40,552 nt of DNA from Bacteroidetes bacterium GWF2_33_38 (GCA_001769505.1 MEOF01000019.1:132159-172710), one strand, 5' to 3'; positions 1 to 9,643 are shown, numbered from the stretch's first letter. Notes: a model not told the origin generated them from the letters alone. Numbers and translations: made by a program.

Positions 1-296
1 TTAAGTCGGTAATAAAGTGGTAATAAGACAGTTGAAATAATAAAATATCCAAATAAATATCCAAAAACAACCATCAAGTATGAGAACTGAGTATCTTTAA
101 CCCAACCAGGAACTGACATAAAGGTTACTCCAGAAAGCGAAGCCCCAATCATTCCATAAGCAATCACGTACCATGGAGATGCATTGTTTCCTCTAAAAAA
201 TGATTCGTTGGTCGACTTTCGAGATGTTAACCAAGTAATTATGAACAGTAAAACGGTGTAGGCAATAAATGCTGAAAGTATTAAATAAGGGGTCAT
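1..296 (-). CDS. Sodium:solute symporter family protein, N-terminal part (runs off left edge)
   Basis: Reading the minus strand from an ATG at 296-294 gives about 98 codons open to the window edge. The peptide starts MTPYLILSAFIAYTVLLF, a first membrane helix, followed by a short basic loop (TSRKSTNESFFRGNNASPWY) and a second helix (IAYGMIGASLSGVTFMSVPG). The pattern of loop, FFRGN..SPWY and GASLSGVTF is what I know from the first two helices of SSS-family sodium/solute symporters, inner-membrane carriers that use the sodium gradient. The substrate cannot be told from this fragment. The rest of the gene lies outside the window. The gap to plsY is about 230 bp, so it may have its own promoter. 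Confidence 0.75.
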   Translation of the reverse strand, partial: MTPYLILSAFIAYTVLLFIITWLTSRKSTNESFFRGNNASPWYVIAYGMIGASLSGVTFMSVPGWVKDTQFSYLMVVFGYLFGYFIISTVLLPLYYRL

Positions 297-524
297 AATG
301 CTTAAAGTTTAAAGTTCATCATTAAAGTTGATTGACAGGTTTATAAGTCGATTAGTTTATTGTTTTAATTTTTAGCTTTTATCCTCCAATTTCATTTTCG
401 AATTGGCACATTTTCAAATTATCTCACTATTTTACCTACAAGATTAGTGAAAAACATTAACATGGAAAAATGTTTTATAGACGGATTAAGGGATATTGGT
501 GACTGAATAATATGAGAAACCGTC

Positions 525-1175
525 TTAACGATTACTTTCTTTCTTTAAATTTTTGAACAGATTTGCTTTATTTTCTTCTCTTTTAATAAGTCGTTCTATA
601 TTTTTTTGATGTGTAAAAAGAAGCAAAATAGCAATGATTAAGGAAAAAATACACAAAGAAACGGTTGTCGTTTTAAAAATAATAATAACAAGAATCGGGA
701 ACGAAAATCCGGCAATCATTGAACTTAGCGAAACATATTTTGTAAAGATAAGCGATACCACAAAAATAGCCATTGATATCAGAGCCGAGTATGGATGGAT
801 AGCAAGAACCACTCCCAACAATGTTGCAACCCCTTTTCCACCTTTAAACTTAACAAATACAGGGAATATATGACCTAAAACGGCAGCAATGCCAAGCAGA
901 AGTTGAAAATTCACAAAATCGCCTTCTGAAGGAATATAATAAGGAGTAAGATAAATTAATTTTACAGCTCCGAAGCCTTTAAAAATGTCCATCAATAAAA
1001 CAGGAATTCCGGCTTTAACACCAAGAACCCGAAAAGTATTGGTAGCTCCGGCATTTCCACTTCCGTGTTCGCGGACGTCAACACCGTAAAAAAAACGTCC
1101 AACCCAAACCGATGAAGGTATTGAACCAGCAATATAAGCAACTAAAACCAAGAAAATGCGAAACAATACTTCCAT
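525..1175 (-). CDS. plsY: Acyl-phosphate:glycerol-3-phosphate acyltransferase PlsY
   Basis: This 216-residue polytopic membrane protein transfers the acyl group from acyl-phosphate to glycerol-3-phosphate, the first acylation in phospholipid synthesis by the PlsX/PlsY route. The diagnostic segments are present: GSIPSS at 17-22, the HGSGNAGATN block at about 37-46, and KGGKGVATLLG at about 111-121, which are the conserved PlsY loop motifs for glycerol-3-phosphate and phosphate binding. About five to six hydrophobic helices are visible, and the length is normal for the family (about 200-220). The basic C-terminus (KREENKANLFKNLKKESNR) is a cytosolic tail. It stands alone between a symporter gene and an MFS gene on the same strand. 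A candidate promoter core lies at 1295-1302. Confidence 0.95.
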   Translation of the reverse strand: MEVLFRIFLVLVAYIAGSIPSSVWVGRFFYGVDVREHGSGNAGATNTFRVLGVKAGIPVLLMDIFKGFGAVKLIYLTPYYIPSEGDFVNFQLLLGIAAVLGHIFPVFVKFKGGKGVATLLGVVLAIHPYSALISMAIFVVSLIFTKYVSLSSMIAGFSFPILVIIIFKTTTVSLCIFSLIIAILLLFTHQKNIERLIKREENKANLFKNLKKESNR

Positions 1176-1245
1176 TAATTTTTCTTAAAAAAAGAATGCA
1201 AATTAAGTCAAATAAAAAGTTTATTCAAAATAAAGTTATTAAGAG

Positions 1246-1271
1246 CAATGTAAACGCTTTGATTTACATTG
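1246..1271. repeat. Inverted repeat between MFS transporter and plsY
   Basis: A perfect 9-bp inverted repeat (CAATGTAAA at 1246-1254, TTTACATTG at 1263-1271) with an 8-nt spacer lies in the gap between the end of the MFS gene and plsY. No run of T follows on either strand, so it is not a standard intrinsic terminator. It could be an operator for a dimeric regulator or a weak processing hairpin. Confidence 0.4.
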
Positions 1272-1294
1272 TACTACAATTATTTTATCAACTG

Positions 1295-1302
1295 CAAAAC
1301 TA
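1295..1302 (-). promoter_or_regulatory. Candidate promoter -7 element for plsY (TAGTTTTG)
   Basis: On the minus strand the sequence matches the Bacteroidota -7 consensus TAnnTTTG exactly. It lies about 120 nt upstream of the plsY start, beyond the MFS stop, so it would give a leader carrying the inverted repeat at 1246-1271. No clear -33 partner was identified. Confidence 0.3.
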
Positions 1303-1310
1303 AAGAAATG

Positions 1311-2501
1311 CTATTTTGTCGAAGTTTTTAAGCCTTTTAACGATAAATTTATATAAGCTTTTTGATAAAATATAATTGAAAATAGCCCAAATACTAAAAA
1401 CATAATTCCAGAACAAAGCAGAGCAATTGAAATGCTGTATAAGTCGTTTATATATCCAATAAACGGGGCAGTAACAGAGAAGATTATACGGATTGAGAAA
1501 TTTCTGATTGATAGAACTGTTGCCCTTATTTCTGACTCGGTAATTTGATTTATGTACCCTTTCAACACAGGCGTTGCAACTCCGCGAACGAAATAAAAAA
1601 CAAAAAGAAAAGGGATGCTCCATAAAAAAATAAATTGACTTAAAGCAATGTAAAGTGATGAAATCAATATGACAATGGCTGTAATTGTCTGAATTTGATT
1701 TATTTTAAGTATGATTTTGTGTGCAACAAGCGACGAAATTCCTACTAGCAGATTTAATCCTGTCCATAAAATCCCATACCAAAATATCGGCAAGTTTAGA
1801 GCTTTAAAATAGGGCTGAACAAACCAAGCCATTGTTAAGGTTGCACTTCCTATTATTGATGAAAAAATGATGTTCCATTTCAACTTTTTATCATCATGCA
1901 ATGATAATTTTACAATTCCTATAATATTTCTAAAACTAGGTATCGCTTTTTTCGTAACCTTAGGTTCGGAAAGTAAAAAAGAAGCTGGAACAGCTAAAGC
2001 TGCAACTCCAATTTGAAAATAAAAAGGAGTTCTCAAACTATAGGTAGCCAAAAAGCCACCAATTATTCCAGCTACAGCTTCAGCGAAATTTCCAATGGAA
2101 ATAATCTTCCCTTCATATTTTACGTACTTATCGGTTTTATTATGGTCGTGAAGCGTATCGTAAAGCAATGCAGAATCGGCTCCTGAAATAAAACTTTGTC
2201 CAAACCCCAACAAGATTTCTGCTATCAAAAAGCCCCAGAAATCGAATGAAATAGCATAGATGCAAAATCCAAATACCCCCATGAAGCTACCAATAATTAT
2301 TGTGTTTTTTCGTCCCCACACATCAGCAAAATATCCAGAGGGAATTTCCAACGCTACAATTGCAAGTGAGTATATTGATTGAAGTAAAAGAACATCTTTC
2401 ATCTCAAGTCCATTTTCGTGATAAAAAAGCACGATTATGGGCATGGTCAACATAAACCATTTTGCAATTTTTATAACATATAGCTTGTATATATTGTTCA
2501 T
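1311..2501 (-). CDS. MFS transporter
   Basis: A 396-residue inner-membrane protein with about twelve hydrophobic segments. The cytosolic loop after helix 2 reads GYFADVWGRKN at residues 56-66, a clear MFS motif A (G-x3-D-x2-G-R-R/K). The first helix (about 10-28) is followed by HENGLEMKDVLLLQSIYSLAIVALEIPSG, typical of uncharacterised drug/metabolite carriers in which helix 2 starts with an aromatic/aliphatic run and ends in EIPSG. A central basic loop (SEPKVTKKAIPSFRN, about 178-192) separates the two six-helix halves. I cannot assign a substrate. The gene is monocistronic in appearance. A promoter core matching TAnnTTTG on the minus strand lies just upstream (2515-2522), which would leave a very short leader. 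Confidence 0.85.
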   Translation of the reverse strand: MNNIYKLYVIKIAKWFMLTMPIIVLFYHENGLEMKDVLLLQSIYSLAIVALEIPSGYFADVWGRKNTIIIGSFMGVFGFCIYAISFDFWGFLIAEILLGFGQSFISGADSALLYDTLHDHNKTDKYVKYEGKIISIGNFAEAVAGIIGGFLATYSLRTPFYFQIGVAALAVPASFLLSEPKVTKKAIPSFRNIIGIVKLSLHDDKKLKWNIIFSSIIGSATLTMAWFVQPYFKALNLPIFWYGILWTGLNLLVGISSLVAHKIILKINQIQTITAIVILISSLYIALSQFIFLWSIPFLFVFYFVRGVATPVLKGYINQITESEIRATVLSIRNFSIRIIFSVTAPFIGYINDLYSISIALLCSGIMFLVFGLFSIIFYQKAYINLSLKGLKTSTK

Positions 2502-2514
2502 AATTATTCGTGAA

Positions 2515-2522
2515 CAAAAGTA
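2515..2522 (-). promoter_or_regulatory. Candidate promoter -7 element for MFS gene (TACTTTTG)
   Basis: Minus-strand match to TAnnTTTG some 14-21 nt upstream of the ATG. No -33 TTTG at the usual 19-23 nt spacing was found, so this is a weak call. Confidence 0.3.
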
Positions 2523-2584
2523 CGATGGTTATGGTATTTTTAAAGCCTTTTGTGGAAAAAAAAATACATCTTGAAAAAATTTAT

Positions 2585-2592
2585 TAAATTTG
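2585..2592 (+). promoter_or_regulatory. Candidate promoter -7 element for the giant adhesin operon (TAAATTTG)
   Basis: Exact match to TAnnTTTG, 30 nt upstream of the ATG at 2623. It would drive both the small secreted protein and the giant SprB-repeat gene, which are only 10 bp apart. A -33 element is not evident at the usual spacing. Confidence 0.4.
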
Positions 2593-2622
2593 TATCATGC
2601 CTAAGAATCCAAATTTACGAAA

Positions 2623-3006
2623 ATGAGAAAAATTATTATTCTAGCGTTATTTAACGCATTATTTTTGAGTGTTTTTGCTCAAGAATCGACTAAAGTCGAT
2701 CCACGAGCGTTGAAACATTACGAAGTCTCGAAAATTGACGAAATGCCAGAGTCAAAAATCAAAAAAATCAATTTTCTTTTTCAAGAATCATTTATTGTCG
2801 AAGAATCGTCAAAAGCATTTATAGATAAAAATACTTTCGATGTTTATCCCTACACAATGTTTCGAAAAGAAAGGGAAAGAGTTCGTGTTAATATTGCTTT
2901 TCTTGATGAACGAAGAATCGAAGGGCAGGTCGATGCATTTATTATTCTATTATCGCATCAGGAAACCGATGCTGCTTATAAATCAATTTTAAACGAAAAT
3001 AATTAA
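2623..3006 (+). CDS. Small secreted protein of unknown function, upstream partner of the SprB-repeat protein
   Basis: A 127-residue protein. Residues 1-19 (MRKIIILALFNALFLSVFA) are a clear Sec signal peptide with an A-x-A-like cleavage site before QESTKVD, so the mature protein should be periplasmic or secreted. The rest is charged, rich in E/K/R, without cysteines or repeats, and contains a possible mixed alpha/beta stretch (RERERVRVNIAFLDERRIEGQVDAFIILLS, about 87-116). I do not recognise a family. It ends 10 bp before the 2208-residue adhesin-like protein and probably shares its transcript, so a role with that protein (chaperone, regulator or anchor) is possible but unproven. Confidence 0.7.
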   Translation: MRKIIILALFNALFLSVFAQESTKVDPRALKHYEVSKIDEMPESKIKKINFLFQESFIVEESSKAFIDKNTFDVYPYTMFRKERERVRVNIAFLDERRIEGQVDAFIILLSHQETDAAYKSILNENN

Positions 3007-3016
3007 TTTCCCATAT

Positions 3017-6000
3017 ATGAAGAAGTTATACTTTTTACTCATTTTTTCATGTTTTCTCCTTTTACATGGATTCACATTTGCTCAGACAACTATTTTTCAG
3101 GAAGATTTTGAAGACGGCGGTTCAATGCCATCAGGTTGGACAAATGTTTATGTAAATTCAACGGTTGATTGGAGTGTTTTTTCAGGAGGATATAGTTCAT
3201 ATCCAGCATCTGCTTACGCAGGAAGTTATAATGCACTTTTTTATTCAGGTAATTACGATGGAGACAAAACCAAATTAGTTACGTCTGCAATAAATTTATC
3301 AGGATTTTCCAATATAGAATTATCGTTTTATCATGCTCAGGTTGTTTGGGCTGGCGATTTAGATACTTTAAGAGTATATTACAAAACTTCATTAGGGGGA
3401 ACGTGGAATCATTTAGCCTCATATACTTCAGAGGCATCCGCTTGGACATTAAGAACCTTGGTATTGCCAAGTAATTTGCCAACTTGCTATATTGGCTTTG
3501 AAGGACATTCTGGTTACGGCTATGGTGTTTGTATCGACAATGTTGAAATTACTGGTATCCCGATTGATGTTGCCGACGAAATTTCGATTAATTTGGCAAA
3601 CAATGCTCAAACATTTAATACTTGTAACGCAATTATTACCGATGATGGTGGTGCTTCTGGAATATATAGCAATAATCAGGATTACAGCATTACCATTTCC
3701 TCTACCAACGGAGGCTGTGTACGAGCTGTGTTAGATTATTATCATACTGAAAAAGATTGGGATTTTATTTATTTTTATGACGGTCCGAATACTTCTTCAA
3801 CTCAAATAGGAGAGAGAGTTCATGCTCAACCCGGTCAGCCATTTTCTACGATGGACAAAACCGGAAACGCATACTATGCTCTATCAGGATATTTAACAAT
3901 TCGTTTTACATCAGATGTTTCAAATGGTTCTGACCCTGCGGCCGATGGATTTATAATTAGCGTCAGTTGTCCCGAAAATTGCGTAGCTCCAACTTGTGAG
4001 GGAGCCGACCCTGCTGGTGGTGTTTGTGAAGAAGCAACTCCAATTTGTAATTTAGATGGATATTGCGGAAACACAAGTGCAACTTATCCTACCGATCATG
4101 AAGAGATTGATGCTTATAATTTAGGAATATTCTGTGGAGGAATTAATAATAACTCATGGCTTTCGTTTGTTGCCGATTCTACAACTGCAATACTCGATGT
4201 TTGGGTTAAAAATTGTAATGGACAAACAATATATGGCGATGGTATAATCAGAGGCATTCAGCTTCAAGTTTACGAAACAGAATGTGCTTATGGAGCATTT
4301 GAGGCAAAGTCAAACTGTTGGAGCCCAAATGAACAGATGAATGGTCAAATTATAGCAACAAATTTAACAGTTGGGAATCCTTATTTAATAATGATTGATG
4401 GGTATGCAAGTGATGTATGTGAATACACATTCGCAGCAAGTTCGGGTATTGTGGTAGCCTCAGCCGGAAATAATAAAACCATTTGTGAAGGCGAATATAC
4501 CACTTTAACTGCAAGTGGAGGTACTAATGTACTGTGGACTGCAAGTCCTAGCGACCCAAGTTTAAACGGACAAGAGTCAAATTTAACAATTTCCGTTACT
4601 CCGTCACAAACTACAACTTATACCGCCGAAGTTTGGGGGAGTAATTCATTGTGCTCAGCTCCTGCCGATGCAGTTGTTTTTGTTAATTCGGCCGATGCAA
4701 ATTTTACAGGATTAGATAATTTATATTGCGAAAATGCAAATGATGTTTCCTTAGCAGGAAATTTTGCGACTGGCGTATTTTCAGGAAGCGGAATTAGTGG
4801 TTCTACTTTTTCTCCATCGTCTGTATCGCCTGGATTTACAAATATTTTCTACACATACAACTATTCGGTAGTAACTGTATTTGAAGATGATTTTGACTCA
4901 TCACCTCTAGCTGGATGGACTCACGGATATTCTGACAACAATCCGTCAGGAACCCATACTAGGGGAGATTCTTGGGCATATGGAGACCCAAAAGAAGGAT
5001 TTGGACAAAACTCAAGTACCGAAAATCCGGATCCAAAAATTGATCATACATCAAATGTTGAAAACAATGTATATGGGCAAGGATTAGGAGTTGGTGTACA
5101 TGCAACTTATACCGATATTTATCTCGGAGGACATTATCACAATTCATTTGAATGGTTGGTCTCTCCTACAATAAATTGTTCTGGTTTAACCAATACTACA
5201 TTAAGCTTTTGGCGATACGCCAACTTCGAACCAAGTTGGGATGAAGCGTATTTGGAAATATCCAATACCAATGGTGCATCTTGGGTTGATTTGGGAGAAG
5301 AATTATACCCAGCCGATGATCATTGGATTCAACGAGTGATTGATATTTCAGCTTATGCTGATAATAAATCTCAAGTAAAAATACGATGGAGTTCAAAAAG
5401 TGATAATTATACAACTTATTCGGGCTGGAATATTGACGATGTTGTAATAACAGGAGTTCAATCTGGAGGAAGTTGTGTTAGTTCTGATATACAAACTACT
5501 TACGTAAATTCGGAGATGACTGCAACAGCAAGCAAAACAAATATTACGTGTAATGGTTTAAATAATGGAACAGCTTCAGTTAGCGTTAGTGGCGGAACTG
5601 TGCCATATATTTACACTTGGAGTAATGGAGCTTCAAGTTCTTCTTTATCAGGATTATCGGCGGGGACTTACTATGTTACAATTTCCGATTTTTATGGTAT
5701 TTGCCAAGATGTTGTAAAATCGGTTTTAATTACTGAACCTTCTGCGATAGCAGTCAGCCCAGCAATTATTCAACCAATTTGCGGACAATCTAATGGTTCG
5801 ATTAGTCTTATTGTTAGTAATGGACAAACACCTTATAGTTATGTTTGGTCTTCGGGGGAGTCAAGTTCATCTATTTCGTCAAAATCGGCAGGAAGCTATA
5901 CGGTAACAGTTTCCGATGCAAATACTTGTCAAGTAATAGAAGAAATCGACTTAAATGATTCCGATGCTCCTACCGCAACAGCCTCTATAACAGCTACTCC

Positions 6001-9000
6001 TCAATGCAATGGAGATGCAACAGGTGCTGCTACGGTGAGTGTTTCGGGAGGAACAGCTCCATATTTCTATTCTTGGTCGGGAGGCTCGGGAACAACACAA
6101 AGCGTCAGTGGTTTAGCTGCAGGTAACTACACTGTAACGGTATCTGATACTCCAGGTTGTCAAGCAACATCATCGATTAGTATTACAGAGCCAACAACGA
6201 TATTGTTAACCACATCAAAGGTTGATGTTTTATGTTATGATAATTCAACAGGAAGCATTAATTTATCTGTATCAGGAGGAACTTCGCCATACACATATTT
6301 ATGGTCGAATGGAGCAACATCGCAGGACATTTCTACCTTAGCTTACGGAACATATTCTGTAACCGTTTCAGATGCTCATTCATGCACAAAATCTACTTCA
6401 CTTAGCATTAGTCAACCTTCGGCTATATCCATTATTTTAACCCCCGACCATGTCGAGTGTAATGGGGGGACAACAGGAGGAATTACTGCTACGATTTCTG
6501 GAGGAACTACCATATACTCGTATGCGTGGAGTTCGGGGCAGAGTTCTCAAAATTTATCAAATATTCAAGCAGGATTGTATATTTTAACAGTAACCGATTT
6601 TAATTTGTGTACAAAAACGTCGCAGATTAATATAACAGAACCCGACGAAATTGTTGCAACCTCAAGCATTTCAAGTCTTTTATGCTATGACGATGCTGAT
6701 GGGAGTATCTCTGTAGATGTTACTGGAGGAGTTCTTCCGTACACTTATGCTTGGTCATCAGGACAAACAATAGAAGATTTATCTAGCTTAACCGGAGGAA
6801 GTTACACGTTAACTATAACCGATGCTAATTTATGTAAAGAGTATTTAGGTGCTACGATTGTTGAGCCAAATATTCTATCTAGTAGTATTAATGTAAGCGA
6901 TGTGTTATGTAATGGACAAAGTTCCGGAGATATTGATTTAACTGTGTCTGGAGGTACAGTTCCATATAATTACGAATGGAATACAGGTGCTTTTAGCCAA
7001 GATTTATTAAATGTTCTTGCGGGAAATTATCAAGTTACAATTACCGATGCAAATAACTGTACGAGCGAAAATACAGGAGTTATAAATCAACCAATTGCCT
7101 TGACTGCAAGTACATCATCATTAAGTTCAACTTGCGGTGCTGCAAATGGGAGTGCAACAGTTAGTCCAGTTGGAGGAACATCTCCATATACATATTTGTG
7201 GTCGAGCGGTCAAACGAGTTATGATATTTCAGGTTTATCACAAGGCGGGTATCAAGTTACGGTAACCGATGCAAATACTTGTATAGTTATTACTTCAGCA
7301 AGTGTTAACGACGATAATGCAGCTGTATTAGATACTTCGTTTACAAACATAAATTGTTACGGCGATGCTAATGGAGCTGCTTCGGTACAAGTAATTTCAG
7401 GAGGCACTTCTCCCTTTACGTATATTTGGTCAACAGGTGCAACTACAAATTCAATCAATGGACTAAATGGAGGCTCATATAGCGTTACTGTTACTGATGA
7501 GAACACTTGTTCATCATCTGCATCAATAACTGTTTTTGAACCAACTCAAATTACAATTAATCCTGAAATTCAGGATGTTAAATGTTTTGACGGCAACGAT
7601 GGACGAATAAATTTATCTGTATCGGGAGGCACAGGTACGGTTTATTCGTATTCTTGGTCAAATTCTGCATCTACACAGAATTTAATCAATCTCACTGAGG
7701 GAGTTTACGATGTTACTGTTCAAGATGCAAATTCTTGTACAGCTTCAACATCAATTACGATAGATCAACCGGATAGCACTATTATTATTGCTGTAGTTAC
7801 GGATGTTACTTGTGATGAAAAAACTGATGGAGAAATAAATCAGATAGTTTCAGGAGGAACAGCTCCATATACCTACAATTGGTCAAATTCATCTACAAGC
7901 GAGAATATTAGCAATATAGCTGCAGGTACTTATTCGGTTGTTATTACCGATTTTAATTCTTGCCAAGAAACAGCTAGTTATACTGTTAATCAACCCGATG
8001 CTTTAGTTATTTCTGAAAATCACACCAATATTTTATGTTATGGCAGCTCAAATGGGACAGCGTCAATAAACGTTTCAGGAGGAACAACTCCGTACACTTA
8101 TTTATGGTCGAACGGACAAACATCAACTTCAATATCAAGTTTGTCAGCAGGGCAATACTATGTTACAATTTTTGATGATAATAATTGTCAAACTACGCAG
8201 TCGTATGAAATCACTGCTCCGTCGCAGTTGATTGTGAATCAAATAAATGGAGTTGATGTTGCATGTAATGGAACCGCTACAGGTTCTATTAATTTGACGA
8301 TTTCTGGTGGTGTAACACCATATACTTACTTTTGGAATAATGGAGATACTACCAAGAATTTGAGCAATATTGTTGCAGGAACTTATATTGTTACTATTAC
8401 CGATGCAAATGGTTGTTTCAAATATTCTTCCCAAGTAATTTCGGAACCTGGGATTTTATCAATACTATCTTCAAATGTTAGTAATATAACATGTAAAGGA
8501 GACGATAATGGAACAATAACCGTGAGTGCTACAGGAGGAAGCTCGCCGTATGTTTATGCGTGGTCGAATGGCGATTTGGGTACAATTGCCGACAGCTTAG
8601 GAGGCGGAATTTACTCTGTTACTATAACCGACAGTGAGAATTGTGAGATTTATTTTAACGATACGATTACTGAACCTTCGGGATTATCTAGCGTAATAGT
8701 TCCTACACATATAACTTGTAACGGAGAAGACAATGGTGTCGCAAATTTATTTGTATCAGGAGGAACTGCTCCGTACGATTTCCATTGGTCAACAGGTTAT
8801 ATTATTGAGGATGTGTCAAATTTAGATCCCGGCACATATACAGTTACTGTATCAGATGCAAACAATTGCCTTAGAATAGACAGTGTTACTATTCAAGAAC
8901 CAGATGTATTAAAAACTGAAATCAGTTATTTTACCGAATTTGTTTGTTTCAATTTAGCCAACGGATATGCTCAAGTTGATGTATCGGGTGGAACTGAACC

Positions 9001-9643
9001 TTATTCTTTCATTTGGTCAGATCCGGAAAATCAATCAGATACCTTAGCTGAGAATCTTACAGAAGGGCTTTATTATGTAACAATAATCGATAATCATTCA
9101 TGTTCAACGGTTGATTCGGCTCTGATAATAAAGACCGACAAATTTGAATTTGAATCAGTTGTTTACGATGCATCGTGTTACTTAGATAACGACGGAGCAA
9201 TTGCACTTTCAGTTTCTGGAACTACAAGTCCGTACACGTATTTATGGAATACTGAGCCAGTTCAAGCCGATTCTATTGCATCAGGATTAGTTGTTGACGA
9301 ATATATTGTTATCATTACCGATAAATATGGCTGTGAACTTTTCGATACAATTTCAGTTGCGAGTTTGAGCGATGTATGTTTAGAAATTCCAAACTGTTTT
9401 ACTCCGAACGAAGACAATATAAACGATACTTGGGAAATAAAAGGAGTTAAATTTTATCCGGAAATTTATGTAGAAATATACACTCGTTGGGGCGAATTAA
9501 TATACACATCTGACGGATATGATGAAGAGTGGGACGCAACTTATAAAAGTGGAAAAGAAGTTCCAATGGGCTCGTTTGTGTATATTATCGATTTAGGAGA
9601 TGGAAGCGATGCATTAACTGGAACAGTTACGGTAATTCGATAG
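3017..9643 (+). CDS. Giant T9SS-exported adhesin-like protein with 17 SprB repeats and type B C-terminal signal
   Basis: 2208 residues. Order of parts: signal peptide 1-22 ending in FAQ; a MAM/cleaved-adhesin type jellyroll (choice-of-anchor) at about 24-178 (starts FQEDFEDG, ends CIDNVEITG); a CUB-like domain at about 185-318 (DWDFIYFYDGPNTSS); a Cys-rich lectin-like region 319-475; an Ig/PKD-like domain 475-560; a second jellyroll 618-814 (FEDDFDSS, WNIDDVVITG); then 17 SprB repeats of 74-77 residues at about 843-2120. Each repeat has the pattern C-x-G..NG..VSGGT-PY-Y-WS-G ... GxYxVTVxDxNxC. The last about 82 residues (FTPNEDNINDTW, RWGELIY, IIDLGDG, VTVIR) are the type B gliding-motility-associated sorting signal. 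By family knowledge, such proteins are exported by the type IX system and work as surface adhesins, as SprB does in gliding. Nearby genes do not include T9SS machinery. Ends in a terminator at 9673-9704. Confidence 0.93.
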   Translation: MKKLYFLLIFSCFLLLHGFTFAQTTIFQEDFEDGGSMPSGWTNVYVNSTVDWSVFSGGYSSYPASAYAGSYNALFYSGNYDGDKTKLVTSAINLSGFSNIELSFYHAQVVWAGDLDTLRVYYKTSLGGTWNHLASYTSEASAWTLRTLVLPSNLPTCYIGFEGHSGYGYGVCIDNVEITGIPIDVADEISINLANNAQTFNTCNAIITDDGGASGIYSNNQDYSITISSTNGGCVRAVLDYYHTEKDWDFIYFYDGPNTSSTQIGERVHAQPGQPFSTMDKTGNAYYALSGYLTIRFTSDVSNGSDPAADGFIISVSCPENCVAPTCEGADPAGGVCEEATPICNLDGYCGNTSATYPTDHEEIDAYNLGIFCGGINNNSWLSFVADSTTAILDVWVKNCNGQTIYGDGIIRGIQLQVYETECAYGAFEAKSNCWSPNEQMNGQIIATNLTVGNPYLIMIDGYASDVCEYTFAASSGIVVASAGNNKTICEGEYTTLTASGGTNVLWTASPSDPSLNGQESNLTISVTPSQTTTYTAEVWGSNSLCSAPADAVVFVNSADANFTGLDNLYCENANDVSLAGNFATGVFSGSGISGSTFSPSSVSPGFTNIFYTYNYSVVTVFEDDFDSSPLAGWTHGYSDNNPSGTHTRGDSWAYGDPKEGFGQNSSTENPDPKIDHTSNVENNVYGQGLGVGVHATYTDIYLGGHYHNSFEWLVSPTINCSGLTNTTLSFWRYANFEPSWDEAYLEISNTNGASWVDLGEELYPADDHWIQRVIDISAYADNKSQVKIRWSSKSDNYTTYSGWNIDDVVITGVQSGGSCVSSDIQTTYVNSEMTATASKTNITCNGLNNGTASVSVSGGTVPYIYTWSNGASSSSLSGLSAGTYYVTISDFYGICQDVVKSVLITEPSAIAVSPAIIQPICGQSNGSISLIVSNGQTPYSYVWSSGESSSSISSKSAGSYTVTVSDANTCQVIEEIDLNDSDAPTATASITATPQCNGDATGAATVSVSGGTAPYFYSWSGGSGTTQSVSGLAAGNYTVTVSDTPGCQATSSISITEPTTILLTTSKVDVLCYDNSTGSINLSVSGGTSPYTYLWSNGATSQDISTLAYGTYSVTVSDAHSCTKSTSLSISQPSAISIILTPDHVECNGGTTGGITATISGGTTIYSYAWSSGQSSQNLSNIQAGLYILTVTDFNLCTKTSQINITEPDEIVATSSISSLLCYDDADGSISVDVTGGVLPYTYAWSSGQTIEDLSSLTGGSYTLTITDANLCKEYLGATIVEPNILSSSINVSDVLCNGQSSGDIDLTVSGGTVPYNYEWNTGAFSQDLLNVLAGNYQVTITDANNCTSENTGVINQPIALTASTSSLSSTCGAANGSATVSPVGGTSPYTYLWSSGQTSYDISGLSQGGYQVTVTDANTCIVITSASVNDDNAAVLDTSFTNINCYGDANGAASVQVISGGTSPFTYIWSTGATTNSINGLNGGSYSVTVTDENTCSSSASITVFEPTQITINPEIQDVKCFDGNDGRINLSVSGGTGTVYSYSWSNSASTQNLINLTEGVYDVTVQDANSCTASTSITIDQPDSTIIIAVVTDVTCDEKTDGEINQIVSGGTAPYTYNWSNSSTSENISNIAAGTYSVVITDFNSCQETASYTVNQPDALVISENHTNILCYGSSNGTASINVSGGTTPYTYLWSNGQTSTSISSLSAGQYYVTIFDDNNCQTTQSYEITAPSQLIVNQINGVDVACNGTATGSINLTISGGVTPYTYFWNNGDTTKNLSNIVAGTYIVTITDANGCFKYSSQVISEPGILSILSSNVSNITCKGDDNGTITVSATGGSSPYVYAWSNGDLGTIADSLGGGIYSVTITDSENCEIYFNDTITEPSGLSSVIVPTHITCNGEDNGVANLFVSGGTAPYDFHWSTGYIIEDVSNLDPGTYTVTVSDANNCLRIDSVTIQEPDVLKTEISYFTEFVCFNLANGYAQVDVSGGTEPYSFIWSDPENQSDTLAENLTEGLYYVTIIDNHSCSTVDSALIIKTDKFEFESVVYDASCYLDNDGAIALSVSGTTSPYTYLWNTEPVQADSIASGLVVDEYIVIITDKYGCELFDTISVASLSDVCLEIPNCFTPNEDNINDTWEIKGVKFYPEIYVEIYTRWGELIYTSDGYDEEWDATYKSGKEVPMGSFVYIIDLGDGSDALTGTVTVIR
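5543..9376 (+). repeat. 17 tandem SprB repeats within the giant protein
   Basis: Seventeen consecutive coding repeats of about 225 nt (74-77 codons). All 17 keep two cysteines, one near the start (for example TCNG, LCYD) and one in the D-x-N-x-C segment near the end, 34 in total, which suggests one disulfide per module. Repeats 2 and 8 form a variant class that starts CG-x-x-NGS and ends in a (L/V)ND(S/D)(D/N)A segment in place of the usual I-x-E/Q-P. At DNA level the copies are clearly diverged, so the array is old rather than freshly amplified. Confidence 0.85.

Noticed and set aside
297-524. tRNA or small RNA between the symporter and plsY
   Set aside because: Only weak AT hairpins (for example around 452-476); no cloverleaf or T-loop sequence GTTCRANYC is seen.
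634-873. Open frame on the plus strand opposite plsY (79 codons)
   Set aside because: It lies fully within plsY on the other strand; plsY carries all family motifs.
8144-8434. Open frame on the minus strand within the SprB repeats (96 codons)
   Set aside because: Antisense shadow of the repeat region, with no signal or motif of its own.
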